NCBI GenBank assembly: GCA_963750735.1
Contig: CAVVRY010000016.1
Location: 124,001-188,000 of the forward strand
DNA: 64,000 nucleotides
Origin: JANTGF01 sp963750735
GTDB lineage: Bacteria > Bacteroidota > Bacteroidia > Bacteroidales > VadinHA17
Reading direction: 5' to 3'
Shown here: in pieces, positions 17,036 through 27,002 of the stretch
Layout of the letters: each line of letters opens with the position of its first letter
Numbering within the stretch: the first letter of the stretch is position 1
Made by a program: the position numbers and the translations under genes
The notes under the pieces: generated by a model
The model's input: only the letters and a program-made list of their open reading frames with translations
The model's database searches: none
Told to the model about the DNA's origin: nothing

Positions 17036-19483
17036 TTAGAAAGTAGCAGTAAGTTTTAGATTAATTCGTCTGGATGTCAGGTAATTGGGAACTGCAAATT
17101 GTCCCACCTGGCCACTCAAATTGTTCACTGTGGTAATCCAGGTATAGGATATTGTATTGTTTATACCCAAAAGGTTGAAAACCTCAAAACTTATCCATGC
17201 AGTTTGGAAAGATTTAAACAATCCCCTCTCACCAATAATGGAGTTTTCATCTTTTAGGATTTTGGAAATTCCAATGTCAAAACGACGATAAGGAGGCATG
17301 CGGAAATAATTTTCACCTGATTCTGCAGTGGGCGGACTGGTTGGTAATCCGGTTCCATAGTGAAGACTCATATACACTTTAAAGGTGGGATTGCTGGGAA
17401 AATAATCCTGGAAAAACAGGCTGAAATTCAACAATCGATCAGTCGGTCGGGGATAGTACCCTGAGGATCCTTCCTCACCATATTCATCCGTTAATTTTTC
17501 TCGGGTTTGAAGTAGAGAAAAACTGGCCCATGATTCAACTCCTTTCACAAATTCGCCACTAATGTTGAAATCCAATCCAGCGGCATACCCTTTTGCATTG
17601 TTTTTACCAGAATAAATAATTCTGACGTTATCAATCTTATAGGGTATCAGGTGTGTTAGATTTTTATAGTACAAGCTCGATGAGAATTGAAAGGGTCTGT
17701 TCCATGCTTTAAAATTCCATATGGTACCTACCAGGAAGTGAGTTGATTTTTGGGCCTGTATGTTTTCATTGATTTGGCCGGCCGGATCAACAATCTCCTT
17801 GTAAAATGGAGGTTGATAATAAAAGCCAGTAGCAAAGAGAAAACGGAAGTCTTTTTCCCACCGCGGATCCAATACTACTGACAACCTTGGACTTACAAGA
17901 AACTGATTGCTGAAACTCCAGTAATTGGTTCTAATACCTGCATCCAATTCCAGGTCAACCTTTTTTAAGTTGAAATCACGATTATACAAAACAAATGATG
18001 TAATCCGGCTGGAATATAGCTGGTTTTTAACATGAAGGGAATAAGCGAGATTCACTTCAGTTCCAGTATAGGGAATTGAGTATCCGGCCGAGTCAACCAT
18101 TTTCCATTCATTCATCCTGTCATCAACATCTTCATATTGAAATTTCAACCCCCAACTAAGTGATGATTCTTTATTTATATCCAGATTACCAGTATGTTTT
18201 AGGGCAATGACATCAGCAGTAAAGTAGTTTCTGGCATGATCAACAAATCGGCCAATACCTATATTCATTATACTGTCCCCCTGACTTTCTGATCCCAGTT
18301 CTTTATCGAGTTCATTCAATGAATAGAAACCTTCAATGTCAAAAGTCTCCTCTTCATTTGTACGATAGGCACTTCCTGTGAACTGCAAAGATACCTTTTC
18401 AATAGGTTGGAATGTGGCTGAAACAGCACCGAGGTAAGTGTTGAATTTGTCTGATTCCCAGCCATTAAACAGTACATTTAACTGCACGGCAGTACTGACT
18501 GTTCCAAATGATGTACTTCGGTCCTGAGGAATGAAGTTATAAGTATTTATGGTTATGTTACCCAGAAAATCCAATCGCCACTTTTCGTTTATCTTATAGG
18601 ATAAATAGGTTTGAAAATCGCCAAAACGAGGTTTATAATCGCCTTTTACATCAAGACTTTTTAATAGATATTGATTGCTTTTATATCGTATACCGGCTAT
18701 ATAACTAAACTTACTATCTTTTGATGTACCGCCAAGATAAAACGATCCACCCATAAAATTCAAATCAAAGCCACCACCAAATCGTGTAGGTTTTTTGTAC
18801 TGTATATCAAGAACCGATGACATTTTATCCCCATAACTGGCATTAAACCCTCCGGCAGAAAACTTTACAGAAGAAGCCAGATCGGGGTTTACAATGCTCA
18901 ACCCTTCTTGTTCGCCTGAACGAATCAGGTAAGGTTTATATACCTCAATACCATTAATATAAATAAGGTTTTCATCGAAGTTTCCTCCCCTTACCGAATA
19001 TTGTGAACTTAACTCACTGGAGGAAGTAACCCCAGGTAGAGTAACAAGATAGGATTCTATACTGCCCGAAACAGTAGGTAGAATTTTTACTTCCTTCATA
19101 TTAAGCTTTTCGAAACTTAAATCACGGTCTCGTTCACCTTTGACACTTACTTCATCAAGTTCGCTTACTTCAATTTCTAGAACCACATTAATTGAAATTG
19201 AATCCAGGTTTGGTAGTGGTTTTGAAATCACCTGAGTTTTATATCCAATGAAGGAGTATACTATGCGAATGGTGTCTTTTCTAGGAATAATAAGGGTATA
19301 TTTACCTCCTTCGGTAGTGGAGGTTCCTAAAACTGTGCCAGGTACTGCTACATCAGCGGGGACAAGGAAGTTGCCATTATAATCCGAAACCGTCCCGGTA
19401 ACCACCAGTTTATTTTGTGCATAAGCACTGGAAAAAAATAACAACAGGAAAAGAAAAAGGGTAGGTTTTAGTATATGTTTCAT
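17036..19483 (-). CDS. TonB-dependent receptor with carboxypeptidase-regulatory domain
   Basis: 815 aa. A signal peptide (about residues 1-22, ending AYA) precedes a carboxypeptidase-regulatory-like domain (about 27-105), a plug domain (about 120-230, with VTLPGVTSSSELSSQYSVRGG and NPDLASSVKFSAGGF) and a C-terminal 22-strand barrel ending in LKLTATF. It sits in the outer membrane and imports a ligand with TonB energy. No SusD partner follows, so it is not a standard Sus-type glycan system. The ligand is unknown. Its stop lies 20 bases from the convergent VanZ-like gene, and it diverges from yjbQ. Confidence 0.92.
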   Translation of the reverse strand: MKHILKPTLFLFLLLFFSSAYAQNKLVVTGTVSDYNGNFLVPADVAVPGTVLGTSTTEGGKYTLIIPRKDTIRIVYSFIGYKTQVISKPLPNLDSISINVVLEIEVSELDEVSVKGERDRDLSFEKLNMKEVKILPTVSGSIESYLVTLPGVTSSSELSSQYSVRGGNFDENLIYINGIEVYKPYLIRSGEQEGLSIVNPDLASSVKFSAGGFNASYGDKMSSVLDIQYKKPTRFGGGFDLNFMGGSFYLGGTSKDSKFSYIAGIRYKSNQYLLKSLDVKGDYKPRFGDFQTYLSYKINEKWRLDFLGNITINTYNFIPQDRSTSFGTVSTAVQLNVLFNGWESDKFNTYLGAVSATFQPIEKVSLQFTGSAYRTNEEETFDIEGFYSLNELDKELGSESQGDSIMNIGIGRFVDHARNYFTADVIALKHTGNLDINKESSLSWGLKFQYEDVDDRMNEWKMVDSAGYSIPYTGTEVNLAYSLHVKNQLYSSRITSFVLYNRDFNLKKVDLELDAGIRTNYWSFSNQFLVSPRLSVVLDPRWEKDFRFLFATGFYYQPPFYKEIVDPAGQINENIQAQKSTHFLVGTIWNFKAWNRPFQFSSSLYYKNLTHLIPYKIDNVRIIYSGKNNAKGYAAGLDFNISGEFVKGVESWASFSLLQTREKLTDEYGEEGSSGYYPRPTDRLLNFSLFFQDYFPSNPTFKVYMSLHYGTGLPTSPPTAESGENYFRMPPYRRFDIGISKILKDENSIIGERGLFKSFQTAWISFEVFNLLGINNTISYTWITTVNNLSGQVGQFAVPNYLTSRRINLKLTATF

Positions 19484-19679
19484 CCGGATTTGAGACTTTC
19501 CACCTCAAAATAAACTATTTTTTTGACGTAAAATTGTTGTTTTGTAATAAAAGGAAGGGAATTGATAAAATATTATAGTAAATATACTGGATAAGGAATG
19601 TTTTCCGGCAGCGAAATTTGTCACAAATAATCCGGTATATTTTAGTAATTCTTTCTACCTTGCTTTAAAAAATTAAAAA

Positions 19680-20093
19680 ATGACTAAACAAGTAGAGATA
19701 AGCCTGCCAGCTCACCCCAAAGGGTATCATCTTATTACAGATTATATTGAAAATCAGTTAGTTGATCTACCCCAAACAGGGTTGGTTCATGTGTTTATAA
19801 AACATACCTCAGCTGGGCTAAGTATTAATGAAAATGCCGATCCAACCGTTCGTCATGATTTTGAGTCTTTTCTTAACAAACTTATTCCTGAAAATGATCC
19901 GGTATACAACCATATATATGAAGGAGCTGATGATATGCCAGCTCATTTAAAAGCATCTATTCTGGGTTCCTCGGTAACAATTCCGGTTTCTAATGGCCGG
20001 CTTAATCTGGGTATCTGGCAGGGAATATATCTTTGTGAATTCAGGAAACATGGGGGCTCAAGACAACTTGTGGTAACCGTCACCGGTGAATAA
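19680..20093 (+). CDS. yjbQ: YjbQ family (UPF0047) protein
   Basis: 137 aa, the normal size of the YjbQ/UPF0047 family. Conserved segments GLVHVFIKHTSAGLSINENADP, YNHIYEGADDMPAHLKAS and LGIWQGIYLCEFR, with clustered His residues for a metal site, are all visible. Members have been linked to a weak thiamine-phosphate synthase activity; the physiological function is not settled. It stands alone between a divergent TonB receptor and iorA. Confidence 0.9.
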   Translation: MTKQVEISLPAHPKGYHLITDYIENQLVDLPQTGLVHVFIKHTSAGLSINENADPTVRHDFESFLNKLIPENDPVYNHIYEGADDMPAHLKASILGSSVTIPVSNGRLNLGIWQGIYLCEFRKHGGSRQLVVTVTGE

Positions 20094-20187
20094 TTATATT
20101 TGGGGTGTAAACCTGTCAATTGTTAGCTTCGGATTAGAAAAATGTTTCTAATTTTATTGACTTAAATGGAATAGAAAATTACGAATT

Positions 20188-21804
20188 ATGGATAAAAAAA
20201 TGCTATTGGGAGATGAGGCCGTGGCCCAGGGTGTCCTGGATGCCGGATTATCAGGATGTTATGCTTATCCTGGAACCCCATCTACCGAAATAATGGAATA
20301 TGTGCAGAAGAATAAAATGGCTGTTGAAAGAAATGTTCACCGGAGTTGGAGTGTCAATGAGAAAACAGCTATGGAGGCAGCTCTTGGTATGTCGTATGCC
20401 GGAAAAAGAGCTATGGTTTGTATGAAACATGTTGGTCTGAATGTTGCAGCCGACGCATTTATTAACTCAGCTATTACTGGTGTAAATGGAGGTTTGGTAA
20501 TAACAGTAGCCGACGATCCATCCATGCATTCATCCCAGAATGAACAGGACTCTCGTTTTTATGGCAAATTTGCAATGGTCCCCATTATGGAACCATCGAA
20601 TCAGCAGGAGGCTTACGACATGGCATATGGGGCCCTGGATTTATCTGAGAAATATAAAGTCCCGATCTTGATTCGATTGACAACTCGTATATCACACTCC
20701 AGGTCAGTAGTACAATTGAGCCCGTCCGTGGAGATGAATAAGCTGCAAATGCCGGGTAACATGAAGCAATTTATTTTGTTGCCTTCCATTGCAAAAAAGC
20801 AATATCAGGGACTTCTTTCAAACCAGGTTCATTTCGAATTGGAATCAGAAAAATCGAATTTCAATAAGCATTTTGAAGGTAAGGACAAAACCCTGGGAAT
20901 TATAGCCTGTGGACTAACTTATAATTACTTACGTGAAATATATGATGATAAAGAATTACAATATCCAGTCTTAAAGATAAGCCAGTACCCCTTACCCGTT
21001 AAGTTGGTTCAGGAGATAGCAGATGAATGTGATGAATTATTGGTATTGGAAGAGGGTTATCCTTTTGTGGAAGAAATGCTTACTGGTGTATTGGATACAA
21101 AATACACCATTCATGGAAGGTTAAATGGAAGTTTGCCGCGTGATGGTGAATTAAACTCCGATCTTGTGGCAAAAGCTTTAGGGTATGAGATTCCTGAGTC
21201 AAGAGATGTTCCCAGTATTGTCTCAAACCGACCTCCAGCTCTGTGCCCAGGATGTGGTCATATAGATATTTTCCTGGCTTTGAATGAGTCCATGGTTGAA
21301 TATGGAAGAGGCAGGGTATTTTCTGATATAGGTTGTTATACTCTAGGGGCATTAAATCCACTCAATTCAATTGATAGCTGCGTTGACATGGGTGCTTCAG
21401 TAACAATGGCTGTAGGCGCAGCAGATGCAGGTCTGGTGCCTGCAGTAGCATTTATTGGGGATTCTACCTTTACACATTCAGGTATGACGGGATTGTTAGA
21501 TGCTGTTGTAAAAAAATCGCCCATTACACTTATAATTTCGGATAACTCAACAACTGCAATGACAGGAGGACAAAAGTCAGCCGGAACCGGTGCTATGGAA
21601 AAGATCTGCCTGGGGCTGGGAGTTGAGCCTGAGCATTTGCATGTACTCATTCCTTTAAAAAAGCATCATGAAAATAATGTTAAGATTCTTAGCGAAGAAC
21701 TAAAGTACAATGGCGTTTCTGTAATTGTTGCACTGCGCGAGTGTATCCAGACTTTTGCCAGGAGAAAAAGACAGGAGACAGCTGCTAAGGCAAAAAGTTC
21801 CTGA
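20188..21804 (+). CDS. iorA: indolepyruvate ferredoxin oxidoreductase, alpha subunit (no ferredoxin domain)
   Basis: 538 aa. The N-terminal pyrimidine-binding half contains GDEAVAQGVLDAG and AYPGTPSTEIMEY. The C-terminal thiamine-diphosphate half has the signature ALCPGCGHIDIF and the motif GDSTFTHSGMTGLLD followed by ISDNSTTAMTGG. The enzyme oxidatively decarboxylates aryl pyruvates to aryl-acetyl-CoA with ferredoxin. Classical IorA proteins carry a C-terminal two-[4Fe-4S] ferredoxin domain, but this protein ends after IVALRECIQTF with a short basic tail, so the clusters must be supplied elsewhere. The beta subunit follows 49 bases downstream. Confidence 0.92.
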   Translation: MDKKMLLGDEAVAQGVLDAGLSGCYAYPGTPSTEIMEYVQKNKMAVERNVHRSWSVNEKTAMEAALGMSYAGKRAMVCMKHVGLNVAADAFINSAITGVNGGLVITVADDPSMHSSQNEQDSRFYGKFAMVPIMEPSNQQEAYDMAYGALDLSEKYKVPILIRLTTRISHSRSVVQLSPSVEMNKLQMPGNMKQFILLPSIAKKQYQGLLSNQVHFELESEKSNFNKHFEGKDKTLGIIACGLTYNYLREIYDDKELQYPVLKISQYPLPVKLVQEIADECDELLVLEEGYPFVEEMLTGVLDTKYTIHGRLNGSLPRDGELNSDLVAKALGYEIPESRDVPSIVSNRPPALCPGCGHIDIFLALNESMVEYGRGRVFSDIGCYTLGALNPLNSIDSCVDMGASVTMAVGAADAGLVPAVAFIGDSTFTHSGMTGLLDAVVKKSPITLIISDNSTTAMTGGQKSAGTGAMEKICLGLGVEPEHLHVLIPLKKHHENNVKILSEELKYNGVSVIVALRECIQTFARRKRQETAAKAKSS

Positions 21805-21853
21805 TAGATATTTAATAATGATTGAAATTGACAATAAATAATAATTGAAGCAT

Positions 21854-22435
21854 ATGAAGAGCGATATAATTTTGGCAGGTGTTGGTGGTCAGGGCATATT
21901 ATCCATTGCAGCTGTCGTAGGATATGCAGCAGTGAATAAAAAGTTATTCCTTAAACAGTCGGAAGTGCATGGCATGAGTGTAAGGGGAGGAGCGGTGCAA
22001 TCAAACCTTCGGCTTTCAGATAAAGAAATATATTCTGATGTGATATCTATAGGGAAAGCCAACCTGATTATTTCTGTGGAACCAATGGAAGCTCTGCGAT
22101 ACCTTCCCTGGTTATCAAAAGATGGATGGTTGGTAACCAATTCGAAACCATTCAGTAATATATCTGATTACCCTGAAATTGATCAGGTTTATGACAATAT
22201 CAAATCAGTATCAAATAATATTATTATTGATGCCGCAAGTATGGCTTCGCAGATTAAATCACCACGTTCATCAAATATGATAGTACTGGGAGCAGCTATT
22301 CCTTTTTTGCCTTTTGAATGGGAAGATTTTGAGACAGGAATAAACCAGTTATTTGGATCTAAGGGGAAGGAATTAGTTGATAAAAATTTGGAGGCCTTGA
22401 GGCTGGGTAAAGAGTTTGCTGAAAGTCGGAATTGA
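21854..22435 (+). CDS. iorB: indolepyruvate ferredoxin oxidoreductase, beta subunit
   Basis: 193 aa from the ATG at 21854; an upstream in-frame TTG at 21845 is less likely. The sequence is the gamma-type domain of 2-oxoacid:ferredoxin oxidoreductases, with GVGGQGILSIAAVVG, QSEVHGMSVRGGAVQS and ISVEPMEALRYLPW. It pairs with IorA in aromatic amino acid degradation or arylacetate activation; the immediate gene order supports the complex. It is full-length and looks intact. Confidence 0.93.
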   Translation: MKSDIILAGVGGQGILSIAAVVGYAAVNKKLFLKQSEVHGMSVRGGAVQSNLRLSDKEIYSDVISIGKANLIISVEPMEALRYLPWLSKDGWLVTNSKPFSNISDYPEIDQVYDNIKSVSNNIIIDAASMASQIKSPRSSNMIVLGAAIPFLPFEWEDFETGINQLFGSKGKELVDKNLEALRLGKEFAESRN

Positions 22436-22489
22436 GAAAAAGGCGACCAGTTCCTGGCTTATATTTTTAATAACCTAACAGATCATTCT

Positions 22490-24027
22490 ATGTTCACAGA
22501 AGCAGATTTAGATCAAATTAGTTCCAAAGGATTAACCGTTGAGGAAATCGAAGAACAATTACAAAGTTTTAGAACTGGCTTTCCCTATCTTGAAATACAT
22601 CGCCCTGCTACACCCGGAGATGGAATAATTCAGGTTTCGAAGAATGAGGAGGAATCATTTATTGAAAGTTTTGAAAACAAAAAGTCAAGATTTTCAATAC
22701 TGAAGTTTGTGCCGGCATCGGGCGCGGCTTCAAGAATGTTCAAGACTTTATTTGAATTTATTGAAGATTCTGAAAAATCAGAAACCAGCGATGATCTTTT
22801 GAAGAAATATCCTGATGTAAAAGAAATTTTTGAAAACCTTAGTCTGTTTGCCTTCAAAAGTGATCTGGATAGAGTATTGGAAAAAGAAAAAACTTCTGTC
22901 GAAACTTTGTTAAACAAACAGGAGTATGCATTGTTGTTGCAGAAAATCCTGAGTTCATCAGGGTTAAATTATGGATTCCTTCCAAAAGGGTTGATAAAGT
23001 TTCATCATTACACAAATGTAGACAGAACTCCAATGGAGGAACATTTTGTAGAGGGTGCACTCTATGCCAAGGATTCAAATGATGAAGCCCATTTTCATTT
23101 TACAGTTTCCCCTGAACATAAGGCTTTATTTGAGGATAGGATGCGAAAAACTCTTCCCGAAATTATTGAACGATATGATGGGAAGTTTAAAGTGGGATTT
23201 TCTTTTCAAAAGAAATCAACTGATACCATAGCCGTTGATATGAAAAATAAACCATTCAGGGAAGCAAAAGGGGAGCTATTGTTCAGGCCAGGAGGGCATG
23301 GTGCTTTGGTGGAAAACCTGAATGATGTGCAGGAGGAAATAGTTTTTATTAAGAACATTGATAATATAGCTCCGGATAGGTTGAAGGAACCTACAATACG
23401 ATACAAGAAAATACTAGGGGGAGTATTGTTGAATTATCAGACTAAAATATTTGAATACCTGGAAAAACTGGATGATGGAATACGGGATAAAGATTTTATA
23501 AATGAGGTTCGGGAATTTTTGCAAGATGATCTGAATATTGAATCTGGTTCCAATATGGTAAGTGCACAGAATGAAATAGAATATTTGCGAAAAAAATTAA
23601 ACAGGCCCATTCGTGTGTGCGGAATGGTCAGAAACCTCGGAGAACCGGGTGGAGGACCCTTTATTGTTAAGAATCCTGATGGTACAGCCTCACCTCAGAT
23701 TGTGGAAACTTCACAGATTAATCTAGAACTAAAAGAAAACCAGGAATTGTTGGAAAAAGCTACACATTTCAACCCGGTAGACCTGGTATGTGCTCTAAGA
23801 AACTACAAAGGTGAGAAGTTTAACCTTCTCGATTACAGAGATATGAATACAGGATTCATTTCACAGAAATCGAAAGATGGAAGAGATCTGAAAGCACTTG
23901 GAACTTCCGGGACTTATGGAATGGGGCAATGTCAGATTGGAACACAGTATTTGTAGAAGTACCAATTGAAACATTTAGCCCTGTAAAAACCATCAATGAC
24001 CTGTTGCGTAAAGAACATCAGGCTTAA
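22490..24027 (+). pseudogene. DUF4301 family protein, two frameshifts near the 3' end
   Basis: The main frame runs 22490-23956 and ends in atypical sequence (GTSGTYGMGQC). The expected DUF4301 C-terminus (LWNGAMSDWNTVFVEVP through LLRKEHQA) is encoded immediately after in another frame, ending at TAA 24025-24027. Removing one G at 23900/23901 and A23916 joins the frames into ELPGLWNGAM and gives 511 residues, the normal family size. The N-terminal FVPASGAASRMFKTL and RVCGMVRNLGEPGGGPF segments are family-typical. DUF4301 proteins are widespread in Bacteroidota and have nucleotidyltransferase-like features, but their function is not established. Confidence 0.85.
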
Positions 24028-24038
24028 AGGAAGGTCTC

Positions 24039-25401
24039 TTAGAATTGTATTTTTCCTTCCTGGTATAAAAGAGTCCAGCCAATCAACCAGTTTTCATTCA
24101 TAAAGGCACCCTTATAACTTACATCCAAAAACCAGTTATCAGGATTTGGAGCTATATCCGTGAAATATATCGCTATTGGGTCGGATTCTATAGTTTTCAT
24201 TATCAATCCCTATACCATAGTCCTCTATTGAATTTTTTCCCACGGCAAAATACTCCTCAATAATCTGCTCCTGATCAGTAATATCCAGGCCTGGAATAGC
24301 CATTATTTTAAAAACTTCTGACGAATCATTATCAGAAACATGCCAAAATACATTTGACTTAAGGGCTAAATTGTTACGAAGCAATTGCTTATAAGAATCC
24401 TGCTCATACTCAGTGTCTTCAACATATATTCCAAGATCCTGGTCGGTAAAGATTGAATTAAATATGTGACCAGCCCCGTTCGAGGAAAATGTCCCAATTT
24501 TGTTTCCGGTATTGAATCCTCTGCCAATGCCTGTGAAGTTTGTAATTTTCGGTAAAGTATAGGGCAGGCCATATCCAAATTCCTTGCCTCCGGTAATTTC
24601 TATCAATTTATCTCCCGTTTCCTGAGGCTGAATAGCCAGAAGGAATTGTGCCTTCCCATGGTACCCGAAATCCAAATCGAAAGCGTCGTCACCACAATAT
24701 GAAACAACAATGTTTTTGAGATTTACACTTCCACCAAAGCATTCAATACCATCGTCCAGGTTTGAAATCACTTCAATGTGATCAATTATAGTAGAAGATC
24801 CGACTCCCCCCAGAGTAAGACCATTGATCTCATTTCCTTCACCAATATTTGTTCCTCCATGGCGAATTGATACATATCTGAGAATCCCTGAATCGTCATC
24901 ATCAAGCAGACCACCAAAAATACCTCTATCCTCACTAAGTGGAATGCCTTCAATATTGGCTTCACCCGAAGGTGTATTTAGTTTTGCTCTTCCAAGAATA
25001 ATCAGGCCTCCCCACAATCCTTTAGCTTTTACGGGTACAGAACCCTGAAGATCATCCCCTTCAACTGTAAAGATGATGGGCTCATCATAAGTTCCTTCAG
25101 CAATGATTTTTCCATCTCTGGCTACGATTAGGGCACTGGCATTTTCTCCCTGACCTGTCCGTCCATATACAACTGTTCCAGGTTCAATCGTCAGGGTTTG
25201 ACCCTCATTTACAAAAACAAATCCTTCAATTATATAGGTTTTGTCTTTGGCCCAGGTTACCGTTCCGGTACCACCACCATTGTCTTTTATTGTTTCAGTA
25301 ATAGCTATTGGTGTATTCCCTTTTCTACATCCGCCAAAACTTAATGTAAATACAATTGTAATTAATATAAGCTTATACAAAAGTCTAGAAGTATATTGCA
25401 T
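24039..25401 (-). pseudogene. right-handed beta-helix lipoprotein B, frameshifted near 24184
   Basis: From ATG 25401 (4 bases after the porin stop) the protein has a lipoprotein signal with lipobox LSFGGC. A domain of about 400 residues follows with beta-helix-type turns (VFVNEGQTLTIEPGTVVYG, GLWGGLIILGRAKLN, YVSIRHGGTNIGEGNEI, LTLGGVGSSTIIDHIEVI). The annotated-type frame stops at 24139, but dropping one G at 24183/24184 continues into WFLDVSYKGAFMNENW and GWTLLYQEG, ending at 24039 (453 aa). That restored tail matches the tail of the paralogue at 30803-32236. It forms an operon with the porin. It is probably surface-exposed; the ligand is unknown. Confidence 0.82.
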
Positions 25402-25405
25402 TACT

Positions 25406-26410
25406 TTATAGTTTAAATTCAAGACTTAAAAATATAAATGCCTCATTTGGAAGGTTCTGAGGATAGGGATACCAGTCTCTATAGTTCAATGCAATATTAA
25501 CATATTTTATAGGTCGATATTGTATGCCGGCAATTAGGGCACTTCCATCTTTAGCATAATTCCAGCCATAATCTTCTCCTGATAATCTGGAAGATGTTAA
25601 AATATCGTATCGGGCAAAGACTTCCCATTTTTTAGCAAAATTATACATTGAGTAGAATGAGTATCCCCATTTATTGTGGTTTTCAACGTTATCATCATTT
25701 ATCCGGTAATTGAATTCGACACCAATTTTAAAATTAGAAATTTTATAGCCTGCAAATAAAGATGGTGTGCTTTGAACAACACCGTCTTTACCTATAAAGC
25801 TGTAATAAAGTCGCAGGGTTAATCCTCTTACTGGTAAAAAAGTGGCTCCAAACCCAGTTTTAAATGAATTATCCACCTGAAGTTTTGTATACCCTTCTCC
25901 ATTTGAAAAAGTCAGGTCACCGGTAAACCAATTATTAACCTTATAAATAGCCTGTGCTCCAATATCAGCCGATGAACCAAAGCGGTATTCATCCATATAG
26001 GATTTATAGAGATACCTGTGATCCCAGAATTTTTCCTGCACCTTAAATTGCAGCATATCAATAATTCCAAAATTGAGAGTCAAGTCATTTTTATGATATG
26101 ACAAGGCTGCATTTTTAAAATAGGCGTACCTTTTAATCCTTGAAAATTCAGAAAGATCTTCAGGACTTCCTATGTCAAGTTTTAAAGTAATGGTATAGGC
26201 CTCCGCTACCTGTGACTCAAAACCCAGGTATGCACGGGTAATGTCAAAAGCATTTTCCTGGCTATTCAATGAAGTGCGAAAATGACCATACACCTTGCCA
26301 ATAAAATCAGTATTCTTAAGAAATGGGATAGAATCCAGCTTCTGTGAATACGAATTACCTGTAATACAAAACAAAAGGAAAAGTATTATTATGATTTTGG
26401 ATTGTTTCAT
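25406..26410 (-). CDS. phosphate-selective porin O/P-like outer membrane protein
   Basis: 334 aa from the ATG at 26410; the longer frame from 26497 adds a hydrophilic stretch before the signal peptide and is unlikely. The signal MKQSKIIIILFLLFCITG ends near SYSQ. The rest is a series of amphipathic strands alternating with short turns, typical of a 16-18-strand porin, ending in an aromatic/hydrophobic last strand (FIFLSLEFKL). It resembles Bacteroidota OprO/OprP-like porins, which pass phosphate or polyphosphate. Position supports this: the upstream region carries Pho-box-like repeats, and a phosphate transporter and a PhoB-like regulator lie nearby. Selectivity is inferred. Confidence 0.75.
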   Translation of the reverse strand: MKQSKIIIILFLLFCITGNSYSQKLDSIPFLKNTDFIGKVYGHFRTSLNSQENAFDITRAYLGFESQVAEAYTITLKLDIGSPEDLSEFSRIKRYAYFKNAALSYHKNDLTLNFGIIDMLQFKVQEKFWDHRYLYKSYMDEYRFGSSADIGAQAIYKVNNWFTGDLTFSNGEGYTKLQVDNSFKTGFGATFLPVRGLTLRLYYSFIGKDGVVQSTPSLFAGYKISNFKIGVEFNYRINDDNVENHNKWGYSFYSMYNFAKKWEVFARYDILTSSRLSGEDYGWNYAKDGSALIAGIQYRPIKYVNIALNYRDWYPYPQNLPNEAFIFLSLEFKL

Positions 26411-26447
26411 AATGCCTGATTGCTTAATATTATTTGTTGCGATTTTA

Positions 26448-26456
26448 GCAAAAATA
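26448..26456 (-). promoter_or_regulatory. -7 promoter element for the porin operon
   Basis: On the minus strand this reads TATTTTTGC, a full match to TAnnTTTG. It lies 38 bases upstream of the porin ATG and 45 bases from the nearest Pho-box-like repeat at 26501. Confidence 0.4.
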
Positions 26457-26500
26457 TAAGGTAGACTATTGTTGGAAAGGCCCTCTTTTATACTCAAGTT

Positions 26501-26549
26501 ATTAACATAATCTTAATATAAGAATGACAATTGCTTAAGATTTACTTAA
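26501..26549. promoter_or_regulatory. Pho-box-like 11-bp-phased repeats in the porin / small secreted protein divergent region
   Basis: ATTAA (26501) N6 CTTAA (26512) and CTTAA (26534) N6 CTTAA (26545) form two direct-repeat pairs with an 11-bp period. The pairs themselves are in phase, because 26512 to 26534 is 22 bp. OmpR/PhoB-family dimers bind such tandem half-sites. A TATTTTTG -7 box for the rightward gene begins at 26561, 11 bases after the last repeat. The same pattern occurs at 32329-32395 and 35560-35575. Confidence 0.6.
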
Positions 26550-26560
26550 CATTCGTGTTT

Positions 26561-26568
26561 TATTTTTG
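26561..26568 (+). promoter_or_regulatory. -7 promoter element for the small carboxypeptidase-regulatory protein
   Basis: TATTTTTG matches TAnnTTTG exactly and starts 28 bases before the ATG at 26596. The 11-base distance to the preceding phased repeat is what an activator replacing the -33 contact would need. Confidence 0.45.
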
Positions 26569-26595
26569 TTTCAAACACATAAAAAACATAAGACT

Positions 26596-26952
26596 ATGAA
26601 AAAATTAACAACAATATTATTAGCACTTACTTTATTTCTCTCCTTCTCATCAGTTATGGCTACAGATAACCCAAAAGAAAAGCCAGAAGCTCCAACAACT
26701 TCGTTGACAGGTAAAATTCTTGATGCTCAAACAGGGGAAGCATTGGTTGGAGTATCAGTTAAAATTGAAGGCTCAGATGTAGAAGCATATACCGATTTCG
26801 ATGGTATATTTCAATTTGATGGAATTCTTCCTGGAGAATATACTATTTCTGCCACTATGATTTCATATAAAAAAGAATCATCAAAACTTGAGGTAAAACT
26901 TAATAGTGAGAATGACCTAAAACTCAATTTAAACAATGTTTCTCAAAAATAA
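26596..26952 (+). CDS. secreted carboxypeptidase-regulatory-like domain protein
   Basis: 118 aa from the ATG at 26596, chosen over an upstream ATG (26566) because MKKLTTILLALTLFLSFSSVMA is a clean signal peptide. The mature part is one Ig-like carboxypeptidase-regulatory domain (SLTGKILDAQTGEALVGVSV, TDFDGIFQFDGILPGEYT), the module usually fused to the N-terminus of Bacteroidota TonB receptors, here free-standing. It probably resides in the periplasm or on the outer membrane. It is transcribed away from the porin through the Pho-box-like region and ends at a strong terminator, so it is a single-gene unit. Its role is unknown. Confidence 0.82.
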   Translation: MKKLTTILLALTLFLSFSSVMATDNPKEKPEAPTTSLTGKILDAQTGEALVGVSVKIEGSDVEAYTDFDGIFQFDGILPGEYTISATMISYKKESSKLEVKLNSENDLKLNLNNVSQK

Positions 26953-26974
26953 ATTACATTAAATAGATAGAAGT

Positions 26975-27002
26975 AACCTGTGATTTAATCACAGGTTTTT
27001 TT
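26975..27002 (+). terminator. intrinsic terminator
   Basis: A perfect 10-bp stem (AACCTGTGAT, loop TTA, ATCACAGGTT) is followed by a run of T to 27002. It ends the small secreted protein gene 22 bases after its stop codon. Confidence 0.9.
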
